Shown one piece after another: positions 1 to 9,023 of a DNA stretch of 64,000 nucleotides (the first letter of the stretch is position 1; every line of letters begins with the position of its first letter). The translations under genes were made by a program, and so were the position numbers. The notes beneath the pieces are model-generated. The model did not search any database. It had not been told where the DNA came from and saw only the letters and a program-made list of their open reading frames with translations. The stretch comes from Pseudomonas marginalis (lineage in GTDB: Bacteria > Pseudomonadota > Gammaproteobacteria > Pseudomonadales > Pseudomonadaceae): positions 318,493 to 382,492 of the forward strand of contig NZ_LKEG01000036.1 of the NCBI RefSeq assembly GCF_001645105.1, given 5' to 3'.

Positions 1-222
1 GTAGTACTGGGTGCCGACATGCTGGCGCACGTCCAGGCGTTCGACGGCGTGGCGCACTTCGTCCACGCTGAACTTCTTCAAGTGATCGGCACCGATAAAC
101 ATCAAGCTGTACGCCAGGTGCTCCCAGTCCTGCTTGAACACAGGTTGGTAGCTCAAGCTGTTGACGGTGTGAGGGACTTTGCCAAAGCCTTGGAAACCGC
201 CGAGATCGTGAAAGCCATCCAT
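1..222 (-). CDS. nthB: nitrile hydratase subunit beta (N-terminal part, runs off left edge)
   Basis: The minus-strand frame opens MDGFHDLGGFQGFGKV and continues with a PVFKQDWEHLAYSL stretch. This is the typical start of nitrile hydratase beta subunits (MDG.HD.GG..G.G). Only about 74 residues are in the window; the C-terminal end lies to the left. The beta subunit pairs with alpha and supplies the two arginines that contact the oxidised cysteines of the metal site, but those residues are outside the part seen here. ATG at 222 is preceded by an AAGAGG ribosome site. The gene follows nthA by 63 bases, the alpha-then-beta order usual for Fe-type enzymes. It acts in the cytoplasm, hydrating nitriles to amides. 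Confidence 0.9.
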   Translation of the reverse strand, partial: MDGFHDLGGFQGFGKVPHTVNSLSYQPVFKQDWEHLAYSLMFIGADHLKKFSVDEVRHAVERLDVRQHVGTQYY

Positions 223-285
223 CGTGGATACCTCTTAATAGCGAATGAATAGAGAATGAAAATTGAAAGAAACTAAGCCCCCTGA

Positions 286-879
286 TTAGGCGACGTACGG
301 TAGCGCCACGCCAATAAGGACATCCTTGGTAATCAATTTTCGAAGTGCCTCTTCATCCATGGATTCGCTCCCCTTTGGCCGCAGAGGCAGCACCAGATAG
401 CGGCTTTCGGCGCTGGTGTCCCACACCTTGATGGTGACCCCATCCGGCAGCTCCGTGCCCAGCTCATGCAGCACGGTGCGCCCTTCGCGAACCAGTCGGG
501 CGCGGAACTCGAAGCCCTTGTACCACTCCGGCGGCAAGCCCAGGACGGGCCAATTGGTGCAGGAGCACAGGCTGCACACGATCACGTTTTTCACACTGGG
601 CGTGTCTTCCAGCGCAACAATGTATTCACCCTGCGGGCCGGTATAGCCAAATTGGGCGCATGCAGCGGTACCGTCCTTGAGCAGCAGCTCGCGGAACTGC
701 GGGTCCACCCATGCCTTGGCCACCACCCGAGCACCGTTCCGCGGGCTCCATTCGTGTGCCATCAGCTGTGTCATGTGCTCGATGTAACCGTCGGGGATCA
801 GGTCCTTTTGTTTGAGCACGTGCAGTAATGCCTGTGCTCGCTCACCCGGGGTTGATGTTTTATTTTCAGGTGTGGTCAT
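286..879 (-). CDS. nthA: Fe-type nitrile hydratase subunit alpha
   Basis: This 197-residue protein carries the metal-binding motif V-C-S-L-C-S-C-T at about residues 101-108. The Ser in the second position (CSLC rather than CTLC) is the mark of iron-type rather than cobalt-type nitrile hydratase. Cys102, Cys105 and Cys107 would hold the low-spin iron, the last two being oxidised in the mature enzyme. It hydrates R-CN to R-CONH2. The frame is open further upstream, but ATG at 879 has a GAGGAA site at good spacing and gives the family length (about 200 residues in P. chlororaphis B23), so I chose it. The gene lies between the amidase (79 bases upstream) and nthB. An activator needed for iron insertion (p47K/nhpC type) would be expected beyond the left edge. 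Confidence 0.93.
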   Translation of the reverse strand: MTTPENKTSTPGERAQALLHVLKQKDLIPDGYIEHMTQLMAHEWSPRNGARVVAKAWVDPQFRELLLKDGTAACAQFGYTGPQGEYIVALEDTPSVKNVIVCSLCSCTNWPVLGLPPEWYKGFEFRARLVREGRTVLHELGTELPDGVTIKVWDTSAESRYLVLPLRPKGSESMDEEALRKLITKDVLIGVALPYVA

Positions 880-958
880 CAGTTGGTTCCTCATCGTTGA
901 GCTTCTAGGCAGCGCCCGGCGGCTTATTCTCTTGCGCTGCAAGGGGACGCACCGGCTA

Positions 959-2473
959 CTAACTGTTTTTCCAGTCAACCGATGCCTCGAATGCCGCGGC
1001 AGCCTGGTAAATCGTGCCTTCGGCATAGTGTTTGCCCACCAGCATCAGCCCGACAGGTAAACCGTCTACCAGGCCACAGGGAATCGACATGGCCGGATGG
1101 CCAGTGATGTCCTGTGCGGAGGCATTGCCGATCATTTCCAGCGCTCGGGCCACGTACTCGGTGACCGAGCAACCGGGCTCCGGGTGGGGCTGGGCAATGA
1201 TCGGCACGGTAGGCATCACCAGCAGGTCATAGCGCGCCAATGCGGCGTCATAGCCGGAGCGTGCCAGGCGCCTGAGGTTTTGTGCCTTGGCGTAGAAACG
1301 ACCGTTGTAGCGCTCCAGACCGTATTGCCCGACGAACATGCACAGCTTGAGAGACGCGGACAGGTCATTCGCCTGGTCGCGCCATCCGGCTTGCTTGTCC
1401 AGCAACCCGAGGTCATACAGACCTTGCCAGTTAAAGCCGGCCCCATTGCCGTGCATCATCTGCATCGTCAGGCCTTCACAGCCGATGGGGTGCCACAGCG
1501 CACCGGCAATCTTGTGCTCAGGCACTGACACCTCTTCGACCCGCGCACCCAGCCGTGCAAATGCGTCGATGGCCTTGCGCACAGACGAGGCAACACGCGG
1601 GTCCTGGTTGGCCAGTTCAAAGCCTTCGCGCAGCACTCCGATCCTCAGCCCGCTCACACCGCGTTCCAGGTAATCGCTGTACGTGTCGACCTGGGGCGCG
1701 GCTTGTCGCGGATCGAGCCCATCCGCTCCCGCCATGACCTCCAGCATCAAGGCGTTGTCGCGTACGTTTGCCGTGATGGGGCCGGCATGATCGATAGTCG
1801 CCTCGATGGCCATGATCCCGGTGTAAGGCACCAGTCCGTGGGTCGGCTTCATCCCATAAGTGCCGCAGAATGCGGAAGGAATCCGGATCGACCCTCCTTG
1901 GTCACCGCCGACTGCCAGGTCAACCTCGCCCGCGGCAACCAGTGCGGCGCTGCCGGAAGACGACCCACCCGAGGAAAATCCGTGGCGATAGGGGTTGTGC
2001 ACCGGCGCCGGATCGGAGGTGTGACTCCCCCCGGACAGGCAGTAATGCTCGCAGGTTGCCTTGCCGAGGATGGTTGCGCCGGCATCCAGCAAGCGGGAGA
2101 CAACGGTGGCATCAAATGATGGAACGAAGCCTTCAAGGGGCTTTGCACCATTCATCATGGGGACGCCCGCGAGTGAAATATTGTCCTTGAGTGCGACGGT
2201 TTTATTCGCCAACTTGCCTTCGCGCGCACCGCTGACTTCCGTGCGGAAGTACCAGGCGTTGAGCGGGTTATGTGCAGCCGAGGGTCGATAGCCCGAACTG
2301 CGTTCGTAACGCACCGGCGGAATGAAGTCAGGCAGCTCGTCAATCAGGTCATAAGCATCGAAGCTTGACTGCATAAGCGCCAGGTATTCGTGGGCTTGCT
2401 CCGCACTGATCTGCATGTGCAGGCGGCTCGATACATCCAATAGCTGTTCAAGGGTGGGGCGAACAATTGGCAT
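959..2473 (-). CDS. amidase (amidase-signature family), nitrile pathway
   Basis: This 504-residue amidase-signature enzyme hydrolyses the amide made by nitrile hydratase to acid plus ammonia. Counting from ATG 2473, the Ser-cisSer-Lys triad falls at Lys96 (in VALKDNIS), Ser171 (in [13 protein letters not shown]) and Ser195 (in [12 protein letters not shown]). These are the positions known from the nitrile-cluster amidases of Rhodococcus and P. chlororaphis, which supports this start over the longer frame that opens at 2545. An AAGGA site precedes 2473. The gene is co-directional with nthA and nthB, as expected for an amidase-nitrile hydratase operon. No truncation or missing motif is visible. 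Confidence 0.93.
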   Translation of the reverse strand: MPIVRPTLEQLLDVSSRLHMQISAEQAHEYLALMQSSFDAYDLIDELPDFIPPVRYERSSGYRPSAAHNPLNAWYFRTEVSGAREGKLANKTVALKDNISLAGVPMMNGAKPLEGFVPSFDATVVSRLLDAGATILGKATCEHYCLSGGSHTSDPAPVHNPYRHGFSSGGSSSGSAALVAAGEVDLAVGGDQGGSIRIPSAFCGTYGMKPTHGLVPYTGIMAIEATIDHAGPITANVRDNALMLEVMAGADGLDPRQAAPQVDTYSDYLERGVSGLRIGVLREGFELANQDPRVASSVRKAIDAFARLGARVEEVSVPEHKIAGALWHPIGCEGLTMQMMHGNGAGFNWQGLYDLGLLDKQAGWRDQANDLSASLKLCMFVGQYGLERYNGRFYAKAQNLRRLARSGYDAALARYDLLVMPTVPIIAQPHPEPGCSVTEYVARALEMIGNASAQDITGHPAMSIPCGLVDGLPVGLMLVGKHYAEGTIYQAAAAFEASVDWKNS

Positions 2474-2653
2474 GGTTGGGCTGTCCTTATCGTAAGTGGC
2501 CGAAGAGCACTGCTGCTCATCAATATCAGTGGGCCTGGCGCTCAAGATAGTCCGCGCCTCAAGTCGCAGGCTTGGTTGAGAAAGACATCGACTTGGCTGA
2601 GCCGGACACCGCTGTGCAAAGGCGCAAAGGGCACGCGGTCGCAGACCCTTGGG

Positions 2654-3523
2654 TTAAAAAATGCGCGCATAACGCAGGTTCATGCGGAAGTCTTCCTTGG
2701 TGCCGTTGTCCACCGAGAGGTCCTTGCCCAATTGCAGTTGGATCTGGTCTTGGGGGGTGACGAATTTGGTGGCGGTGAGACGGAAGTTGGTGGTGCCAAG
2801 CTCGTTATCCTGATTGACGTGCTCAATGTTCGTCTCACCTCCCCAGGTGCGTCCGAAGCCGATACCAAACGCGGTGCTGGCGTCTGGCATGTAACGCCCC
2901 ATGATCTGCGCTGCGTAGGAAACGTCCTGCTTCATACGGTCGGCATTTGCACCGAAATCAGTGTTGTTGCCATACCAGGTGGCACCGCCGACCAGGTCCA
3001 TCGCCCATTTTTCTGTGAAGTGTTTGACGTACGCACTCTGCAGTTCGAATTTCCAGCGGTTCTCGCCGAGGTTGAGCGCGTCGTCCTTGTCATACGTACC
3101 CGTCGGCACATACAGGTAGGGGGCGATACTGAGGGTGTCGCGGGCTTCGTTGAATCGCCATTTGACCGGCGCGGTGAGGATCAAGTCGCCAACGCCGCGA
3201 GTGCTGCCCAGGGCTGAGGCGTCACCTGCGCTGGAGACGTGTCCGAAAGGCAAAAGGAATTGCGGGTCGATGGTGACGGTGTCGGAGAGTGCGTAGACAT
3301 GCAGTAGCCGCAGGATGCCGATGTCAGAGCTCACCCTGAAGTCAGAGCTGACCTTGTGGCCGTTGGCATAAGCCGAGTCCGTGGTGGCGTGCTGGTAATA
3401 AATCGCCCCGATCGTAGCGCCGACCGGGTATTGCTCGTAATCGCCGGGCGCTACTTCACCGGCGTTGGCGTGAAGCGCGGGCAACAGCGTAGAGAGCGTC
3501 AGCAGGCGGATTTTATTCATCAT
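2654..3523 (-). CDS. outer-membrane channel, SphA / phenol-degradation MetA-like family
   Basis: This 289-residue protein has a Sec signal peptide (a short hydrophobic stretch ending near HANAGEVAPGDY) followed by alternating strands with aromatic girdles and a C-terminal aromatic residue (..RYARIF). It looks like the COG4313/Phenol_MetA_deg group of outer-membrane beta-barrels, which often sit in aromatic or hydrophobic-substrate catabolic operons and are thought to help uptake. It lies between oxdA (78 bases upstream) and the amidase (180 bases downstream), all on one strand. I infer a role in entry of aldoximes or nitriles, which the sequence alone cannot prove. A GAGGAA site precedes the paired ATG ATG at 3523-3518; either could be the start. 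Confidence 0.8.
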   Translation of the reverse strand: MMNKIRLLTLSTLLPALHANAGEVAPGDYEQYPVGATIGAIYYQHATTDSAYANGHKVSSDFRVSSDIGILRLLHVYALSDTVTIDPQFLLPFGHVSSAGDASALGSTRGVGDLILTAPVKWRFNEARDTLSIAPYLYVPTGTYDKDDALNLGENRWKFELQSAYVKHFTEKWAMDLVGGATWYGNNTDFGANADRMKQDVSYAAQIMGRYMPDASTAFGIGFGRTWGGETNIEHVNQDNELGTTNFRLTATKFVTPQDQIQLQLGKDLSVDNGTKEDFRMNLRYARIF

Positions 3524-3601
3524 TTATTCCTCGCACAGGGAGACCGGCCACCCGAGGAGGGTGGCAAGGCGGCAGAAAGGGGGGATAAACGCCGATGGCG
3601 C

Positions 3602-4660
3602 TCAGGTCGTTGGCGGCAGCGCGTCGCGCAACATGCCGGTCTGCGGGTGACAGTTGATGTACTCGAAGACCTGGCTCTTGGCGTCCGACACGGACACTTC
3701 GTGGTACAGCCTTAACTTTTTCAAACCCGCGGCCACGCGGAAAAACGTCACGAAAATACGCAGGTGAGTCGGGTGAGATTCAGCCCAGCGTTCGAGTTTC
3801 TCCACCGAGCGCCAGTGACCGATGTTGTAGCTCAGGTCGAGAAAGTTGCCGTCCAGGTCGATATTGCGCACGAACCTGTTGCTGTAGCAGCCCAATGGCT
3901 GGCCGTTGTCACGCAGGAAGTCCATGCCGTCCTGCAACGTCGGCAAGATTTCGTCGAGGTAGAGCGAGCGCTCCTCTGCCTCGGCATCCGCCCAGTCCTG
4001 GCCGGAACGAATCAGTGTGAGGTTGTCATGCCCCAGGACCAAGACCCGTCCGCCCTGGGCCGGGTCACCCGCGATCACTTGCAGCTCGCTCGTGGGCTTC
4101 ATCCAATCCGTCTGGGAGATCGGGAAACGGTCGCGCATCGAACCCCAGTAACCGTGCTCTTCGATCTCTCCACTGGTCGTATCCATTACTGCGCCGACAC
4201 CGGGCAGGTTCTCCTGGAAGGCGTACAGCGTCTCGAACTGCTCGGTGCGCGGCGCGGTGATTTCGCGGAAATAACCAAGGCCTTCACCGAGCCGATCCGG
4301 CGAACTCCACCAGTCATTCACTTGGGGTGACCGCAACCAGCGACAGTGGGCGGCCGGGTCTTTCCAGTACCCGACCACAATCAAATTATCAAAGCCGCTG
4401 CTGTCGGTGTGGTGGGTCAAATCATAAGTCTGCGGGCCATCGGCCAGGCTGAAACTGCCGACGATGTGACGCATCGCCTGTAATGCAGGTTCGCGCTGGT
4501 CGCCGCCGCGATATTGCACGCCCAGATAGGCCATCACCACTTGTTCCAGTTGCTCGTCAGCGCGTGCGACCCACATAGGGAACGGCGGTTGATACTCGTC
4601 CGGTACACGGCGGGACAGGGTGCGCGGGCATTTGAGATGTGTGTCGATTGCAGATTCCAT
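3602..4660 (-). CDS. oxdA: aldoxime dehydratase (heme enzyme)
   Basis: This 352-residue protein is nearly identical in layout to OxdA of P. chlororaphis B23 as I remember it (opening MESAIDTHLKCPRTLSRRVP). It dehydrates aldoximes (R-CH=NOH) to nitriles using ferrous heme b. The residues known to matter in OxdA are at the same numbers here: His299 (proximal heme ligand, in SHPTHLRIF), Ser219 (IRSG), Arg178 (MRDRF) and His320 (LRLYHEV). A GAGGAG site lies just before ATG 4660. It is the first gene of the minus-strand cluster and is divergent from the AraC gene, with 568 bases between them. The reaction feeds nitrile hydratase and the amidase downstream. Confidence 0.96.
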   Translation of the reverse strand: MESAIDTHLKCPRTLSRRVPDEYQPPFPMWVARADEQLEQVVMAYLGVQYRGGDQREPALQAMRHIVGSFSLADGPQTYDLTHHTDSSGFDNLIVVGYWKDPAAHCRWLRSPQVNDWWSSPDRLGEGLGYFREITAPRTEQFETLYAFQENLPGVGAVMDTTSGEIEEHGYWGSMRDRFPISQTDWMKPTSELQVIAGDPAQGGRVLVLGHDNLTLIRSGQDWADAEAEERSLYLDEILPTLQDGMDFLRDNGQPLGCYSNRFVRNIDLDGNFLDLSYNIGHWRSVEKLERWAESHPTHLRIFVTFFRVAAGLKKLRLYHEVSVSDAKSQVFEYINCHPQTGMLRDALPPTT

Positions 4661-5228
4661 CTTGAGCTCCTCGTTATTTTCGTTCAGGCCTACGGTTGGG
4701 CGTCAGCGCGTCGATGGCGGGTCGCGCTTGGCGATCTGCCGTCGGTGCAGCAGCTGCATGGCACTCCATTCAATCAACCAATAAGCCGACTCTTCAGGCG
4801 CAAGGTCGCGCCGCTGCAGAAGCCAGGAGGAATCAGCCAATCGTTGTGAGTTGTGTCGATGCATGGCGTGCCTCATCAGCGGATGAATGAGCTGCTGTGA
4901 GGTGGAAATTAGGCTGGGCGAGGAGGGGGCGCTTTGTTCGGCGAGACAACCATTTGGTTGGAAAAGACAAGGCTGGAGCTGACGTTTTCCCGTGATCCGC
5001 GCTGGTGCGCGTGCGCCGACCGGGTGACGTGCCATGCCCTTAATTGGGGATGGCGGCACCGGGCGACAGCCTGCGAAGGCCGCCGACAGTCGCGATGGAA
5101 ATCACGTGGCAGCGCACTCAAGCAGGCCTGCCACTGCGCTTGGCCTGTTAATTGCTTTTCATGCCTGAAAATTGGCCGCACGTTACACCTTCTCGAGCGC
5201 CTCTTGCATCGTTGTCGAGGTCAGTGTC
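4661..5228. promoter_or_regulatory. divergent intergenic region, oxdA / AraC regulator
   Basis: These 568 bases carry no convincing gene; open frames here lack family features. The stretch must hold the promoters of the divergent oxdA operon and the AraC gene. GAGG-type ribosome sites flank both ends (about 4665-4672 and 5217-5220). I could not pick out a reliable AraC operator pair by eye. Confidence 0.55.
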
Positions 5229-6164
5229 ATGAACCCAAGCACTCAGTATTCGACCCTTGCTGTTCCGGCACCCCGTCGGTTTGATTATTGGAAAGAAGTG
5301 GTCTGTCGCCATTGCCTGGCCGCCGATAGCAAACCCTTGTCCCAGAGCAGCTTTGATGGTTCGCTCAGCGTCAATACCGTCGGCGCGCTGGACATCTGTT
5401 CGCTGTCTTCGCCGCTGCACTACTGGGAGCGTTCCGAGCAGCACCTGCGCAGCGGTCCGGCCGAAGATTTATGGTTGGGTTTCGCTCGAAATGGCCATGG
5501 GCAAATAGAACAAGGCTCAAGAAAAGCCAACCTGGCAACCGGCAATTTGTTTCTTTATGACGCAACTCAGGCGTTTCGCTTCAGCCTGGGTGGTACCGAA
5601 AACCACTTGATCCGTATTCCGAGAGCGTTGCTCACCGAGTGCCTGCCGCGTATTGCCGAGTACACCGCGATGGTCCTCGACGACCGGCGTCCTGGTGTCG
5701 TTCCCTTACGCGAAATGCTGCATCAGGCCGCGAGCGCGCCGGCATCGCTGCAGGACGAGCGCATCTCGAATCGTTACTCAAGTGCTTTGCTTGATCTGCT
5801 TGTGATCAGCCTGGAACTCCAGGACCTGAAAACAAGCCATCAGGAGATGGACCTCTACGGCCGCATCATGAAGTACATCCAACGGCACTTGACTGAGCCG
5901 GACCTGTCGATTGAAGCCATCGCCAAAGCCCACAATGTGTCCACCCGCACCGTGACACGGGCCTTCGCACGCTACCAGAAAACCCCCGTTGCAGAGATTT
6001 GGAAAGAACGCCTGAATGCCAGTCGAGAAGCGATTGAACGCGGCCAGGTACGCAGCGTGTCCGAGGCGGCGCTGGACTTCGGGTTTTCTGACTTCTCCCA
6101 TTTCAGCCATGCGTTTCGCAAGGCATTTGGTGTGGCGCCGAATACGCTGTTACGCCGCAATTGA
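5229..6164 (+). CDS. AraC-family transcriptional regulator of the aldoxime-nitrile cluster (OxdR-like)
   Basis: This 311-residue protein has an N-terminal sensing half (AraC-binding-like; FDYWKEVVCRHC near residue 20, LWLGFARNGHG near 80) and a C-terminal double helix-turn-helix (DLSIEAIAKAHNVSTRTVTRAF, then VSEAALDFGFSDFSHFSHAFRKAFGVAP). The second part is the classic AraC signature. It is transcribed away from oxdA, a common layout for activators of catabolic operons, and an AraC-type activator (OxdR) is known for the B23 aldoxime pathway. Control of the oxdA-nth operon is therefore a good inference. The frame is open to 5172, but ATG 5229 has a GAGG site 8 bases upstream. The inducer is probably an aldoxime, nitrile or amide. 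Confidence 0.9.
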   Translation: MNPSTQYSTLAVPAPRRFDYWKEVVCRHCLAADSKPLSQSSFDGSLSVNTVGALDICSLSSPLHYWERSEQHLRSGPAEDLWLGFARNGHGQIEQGSRKANLATGNLFLYDATQAFRFSLGGTENHLIRIPRALLTECLPRIAEYTAMVLDDRRPGVVPLREMLHQAASAPASLQDERISNRYSSALLDLLVISLELQDLKTSHQEMDLYGRIMKYIQRHLTEPDLSIEAIAKAHNVSTRTVTRAFARYQKTPVAEIWKERLNASREAIERGQVRSVSEAALDFGFSDFSHFSHAFRKAFGVAPNTLLRRN

Positions 6165-6263
6165 AATTGCCGGCGTGTCAAATCGATGAGAGAGGGGGCG
6201 ATTCACTCGCCAAGGTCTGTAGCCTGTCGATTCAGCAGAACCCTGTTTCTGCTCGATGTCCTG

Positions 6264-6328
6264 AAAAAGCTAACCGCCAATCACTCCAGCCATAACTTGG
6301 CCGGGATGATTGGCGGTTTTGCGTTTTT
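6264..6328. terminator. bidirectional rho-independent terminator
   Basis: A perfect 12-bp inverted repeat (AACCGCCAATCA at 6272-6283, TGATTGGCGGTT at 6307-6318) is flanked by AAAAA on the left and TTTT on the right, so it can end transcription on both strands. It lies between the convergent AraC gene and the TonB receptor gene. The rest of the 320-base gap 6165-6484 shows no gene. Confidence 0.85.
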
Positions 6329-6484
6329 ATCGCTCTCCAAACTTCGAAACCAGCACCGTTCTCAGTCTGGGAGTCTTGGCGCCGCGATGCCTGTCGATCC
6401 TTGTTTCGCCCGCTGCCTCTGTCCATCAGGCAAGTAAGGCCGCGCGCCGCAGCAAGGTGCTTGCTCGGCGCGCGGAGCGGCAGA

Positions 6485-8692
6485 TCACCAGTTGAAGTTC
6501 ACCGAGGTCAGCAGGGTGCGCTCGTCACCGTAGAGACAGGTGGAGAAACTGCACTGCGCGTAGCGCTTGTCGGTCAGGTTGTTGGCGTTGACGGTCACGT
6601 CCCAGTGTTCGTCGATCTTGTAGCGCGCCATGGCGTCGAACAGGGTATAGGCTGGCATGGCCGAATCCATACCCGAGGCCTGTGTTGTACCCATGTAGCG
6701 AGCGCCGGCGCCCACGGTCAGTTTCGGAATGCCCCAGTTGATTAAGTCGTAGCGGGTCCACAGGGCTGCCTGGTGGTAGGGCGTTTCGTCGGTACGTTGA
6801 CCCACTTCAGCGGCGATAGCGCTCTTGGTGGTGCGTGCATCGGTATAGGCGTAGGTGGCGATCACGCTGAGTGCCGGGGTGAGATCCGTCTTGGCTTCCA
6901 GCTCGAGACCGCGGGAACGTTCCTCGCCGGTTTGGCGGAACTCGTCGGTGGCTGGATCCTGCTTGAGCACGTTGGTCTGGGTCAGCTCGTAGACGGCTGC
7001 GCTGAGCAGCATATTGCTGTCCTTGGGCTGATAGCGCACGCCAACTTCGTACTGTTTGCCTTCGGTGGGGGCGAAGGTCTGGCCGGTGACTTGCGCAACG
7101 GAAACCGGGAAGAACGACTCGCTATAGCTGATATAGGGCGCCAGGCCGTTGTCCGCCAGGTAGACCAGGCCCGCACGCCAAGTGGTGGCTTCGTCGCTTT
7201 GGCTGGCCTTGGCGCCATTGCGATGCGCCGTCTGCTGCTGGTCAGCCCAGTCGTGGCGGCCACCCAACTGCAGGACCCACTTGTCGTCGAACTTGATCTG
7301 ATCCTGGAAATAGGCGCCTTTTTGCAGCATATCGAGCTGCGAGCCACGGTCCAGGGCGGGGCTTCTGTTGGCCACTACGGGCTGACCATAGTTGTAGCGA
7401 CTCAGGTCCAGGCTGGGGGCTGCGCCTCGGAAGTTATGGGAGTCGTAGGAAGTATCATAGCCGTCGAAACCGACCAGAACGGTGTGCTCGACGCTGCCGA
7501 ACTGCCATTTCGATTCGATATTGGTATCGCTGCCCAGGGTTCGAGCACGCTCACGGCGATCACTGTATTGCCGTGCAAGGATGCCGGTATTGGCGGCATT
7601 GCGGATAGCCGCTGCGGACGTCTGCGCTTGCAGGTAATTCCACTTCACATCGGACTCGGAGTAACGCAGCTTGTGATTAAGCGTGAAGTGCTCGTTGAAG
7701 TGGTGGGTGAATTCGTACCCCAGGGCCGACATCTCGCCATTCATGTCGTCGTAGCCCGGCTCGCCGATAAAGTCGTGGCGGCCGATCTTGAAGGCGCCGT
7801 CACCCACACCTTTGACCAACTGATAGGGCAGGGGCGCGGGGAAACGCGTATCGGTCTTCTGGTAGAAGGACAGCAGGGTCAGCGATGTGTCTTCGTCAGG
7901 GCGCCAGGTCAGCGCCGGGGCGATGTAGATCTTGTCGTCGTTGAGATGATCCTGCTGGGTGTCGCTGTTGCGGCTGAGCAGGGTCAGGCGATAGCTCAGG
8001 GTGTCGCTACCGGGCAGTGCGCCGCTGAAATCGGCGGCGAGCTGCTTGCGGTCATTGGAGCCCGCCTGCAGTTGAAGCTCATGAAGCGGCGTTTCGGTTG
8101 GGCGCTTGCTGACGCCATTTACCATGCCGCCGGGTGAGAGCTGGCCGTAGAGCACCGAGGCTGCGCCACGGATGACCTCGACGCGCTCCAGGCCATAAGG
8201 TTCCTGAATGCCGTCGTAGGAGTTGTTCTGCAGGCGCAGGCCGTCTCGCAGCGAGCCGCCGGTGGCGGATTCGACGGAGAAGCCGCGGATGCGGAAACGG
8301 TCCGCAGTCCGGTTGAAAGAGGTCGCGCTGGCGGTGAACCCTGGCGTGTAGCTCAGCGCCTGGGCCAACGTTTCCGCCTGGCGGTCGCGGATCTCGTCGC
8401 TCGTCACCACCGACAGCGACTGCGGTGTCTCGGTGATCGGCGTGTCGGTCTTGGTAGCGCTCATGTTGCGTTTGGCTACATAGCCGACCACATGCTCGGT
8501 GGGCTGTTCAACGCTTTGCCCGGTAACGTTGATGGCATCAATCTCCAAGGGCGCAGCCGTGGGGGCCTGGTTAATCTCAGCGGCATGCAGGCTGCCCGAG
8601 CCCAGGCTGGCCATGGCCAGTGCTAGTGCGGTAAGGCTGAAGGCTGGGCGTCGGGCGAAACGTTCGGGGCTTAGGTGCGTAACCTGGCGCAT
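6485..8692 (-). CDS. TonB-dependent ferric-siderophore receptor
   Basis: This 735-residue outer-membrane receptor has a signal peptide (residues about 12-37, ending LHAAE), a plug domain (TETPQSLSVVTSDEIRDRQ, then GLERVEVIRGAASVLYGQ), and a 22-strand barrel closing with SVNFNW. There is no extra N-terminal signalling domain, so it is not an FpvA/FecA-type transducer that drives its own sigma factor. It would import the ferric complex of the siderophore made by the neighbouring NRPSs. ATG 8692 is chosen over the longer frame from 8785 because it gives a clean signal peptide; an AGAGGA site sits a little far upstream. It is divergent from the ABC importer genes, with 331 bases between. Confidence 0.95.
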   Translation of the reverse strand: MRQVTHLSPERFARRPAFSLTALALAMASLGSGSLHAAEINQAPTAAPLEIDAINVTGQSVEQPTEHVVGYVAKRNMSATKTDTPITETPQSLSVVTSDEIRDRQAETLAQALSYTPGFTASATSFNRTADRFRIRGFSVESATGGSLRDGLRLQNNSYDGIQEPYGLERVEVIRGAASVLYGQLSPGGMVNGVSKRPTETPLHELQLQAGSNDRKQLAADFSGALPGSDTLSYRLTLLSRNSDTQQDHLNDDKIYIAPALTWRPDEDTSLTLLSFYQKTDTRFPAPLPYQLVKGVGDGAFKIGRHDFIGEPGYDDMNGEMSALGYEFTHHFNEHFTLNHKLRYSESDVKWNYLQAQTSAAAIRNAANTGILARQYSDRRERARTLGSDTNIESKWQFGSVEHTVLVGFDGYDTSYDSHNFRGAAPSLDLSRYNYGQPVVANRSPALDRGSQLDMLQKGAYFQDQIKFDDKWVLQLGGRHDWADQQQTAHRNGAKASQSDEATTWRAGLVYLADNGLAPYISYSESFFPVSVAQVTGQTFAPTEGKQYEVGVRYQPKDSNMLLSAAVYELTQTNVLKQDPATDEFRQTGEERSRGLELEAKTDLTPALSVIATYAYTDARTTKSAIAAEVGQRTDETPYHQAALWTRYDLINWGIPKLTVGAGARYMGTTQASGMDSAMPAYTLFDAMARYKIDEHWDVTVNANNLTDKRYAQCSFSTCLYGDERTLLTSVNFNW

Positions 8693-9023
8693 GGCGAAGG
8701 AACATCCTCTGGTCTTCTGGTATGTGTGCGCAATGCGGAGGACTTTCTGTGATCCTTCACGCCAATGCGCCGTGGCAGTCAGCAATAGCGGGCGAACTCT
8801 ACATCTAAATGAGAAATATTTGTACTAGCTCACGCGTTATTGTCATCACCAAGATATTACTGCAAGCTAATGCGCATAAATGTTCAAGGCCTGGACGCTG
8901 CCTGATAGGCAATGTCCGCTCTGGGCTGGATGAAATTCGCGGTGAACCCGCATGCCCGGCAATCTGCGCTGGCTCTGAGCCAAGAGGGCGCTGGCGCGGT
9001 GGTTCGAATTCGAGTGTGTATGC
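8693..9023. promoter_or_regulatory. divergent promoter region, receptor / ABC importer, with weak Fur-like site
   Basis: These 331 bases hold no gene. They should carry promoters for the receptor (minus) and the importer (plus). An AT-rich stretch at 8805-8823 matches the 19-bp Fur consensus at about 10 positions, centred on AAATGAGAAATATTT. That is weak, but it is the best candidate here. The first ATG of the ATPase gene (9024) has no clear ribosome site. Confidence 0.35.

Noticed and set aside
286..1026. 246-residue version of nitrile hydratase alpha starting at 1026
   Set aside because: The extra N-terminus is Arg-rich, overlaps the amidase 3' end and lacks family likeness; ATG 879 has a proper ribosome site and gives the family length.
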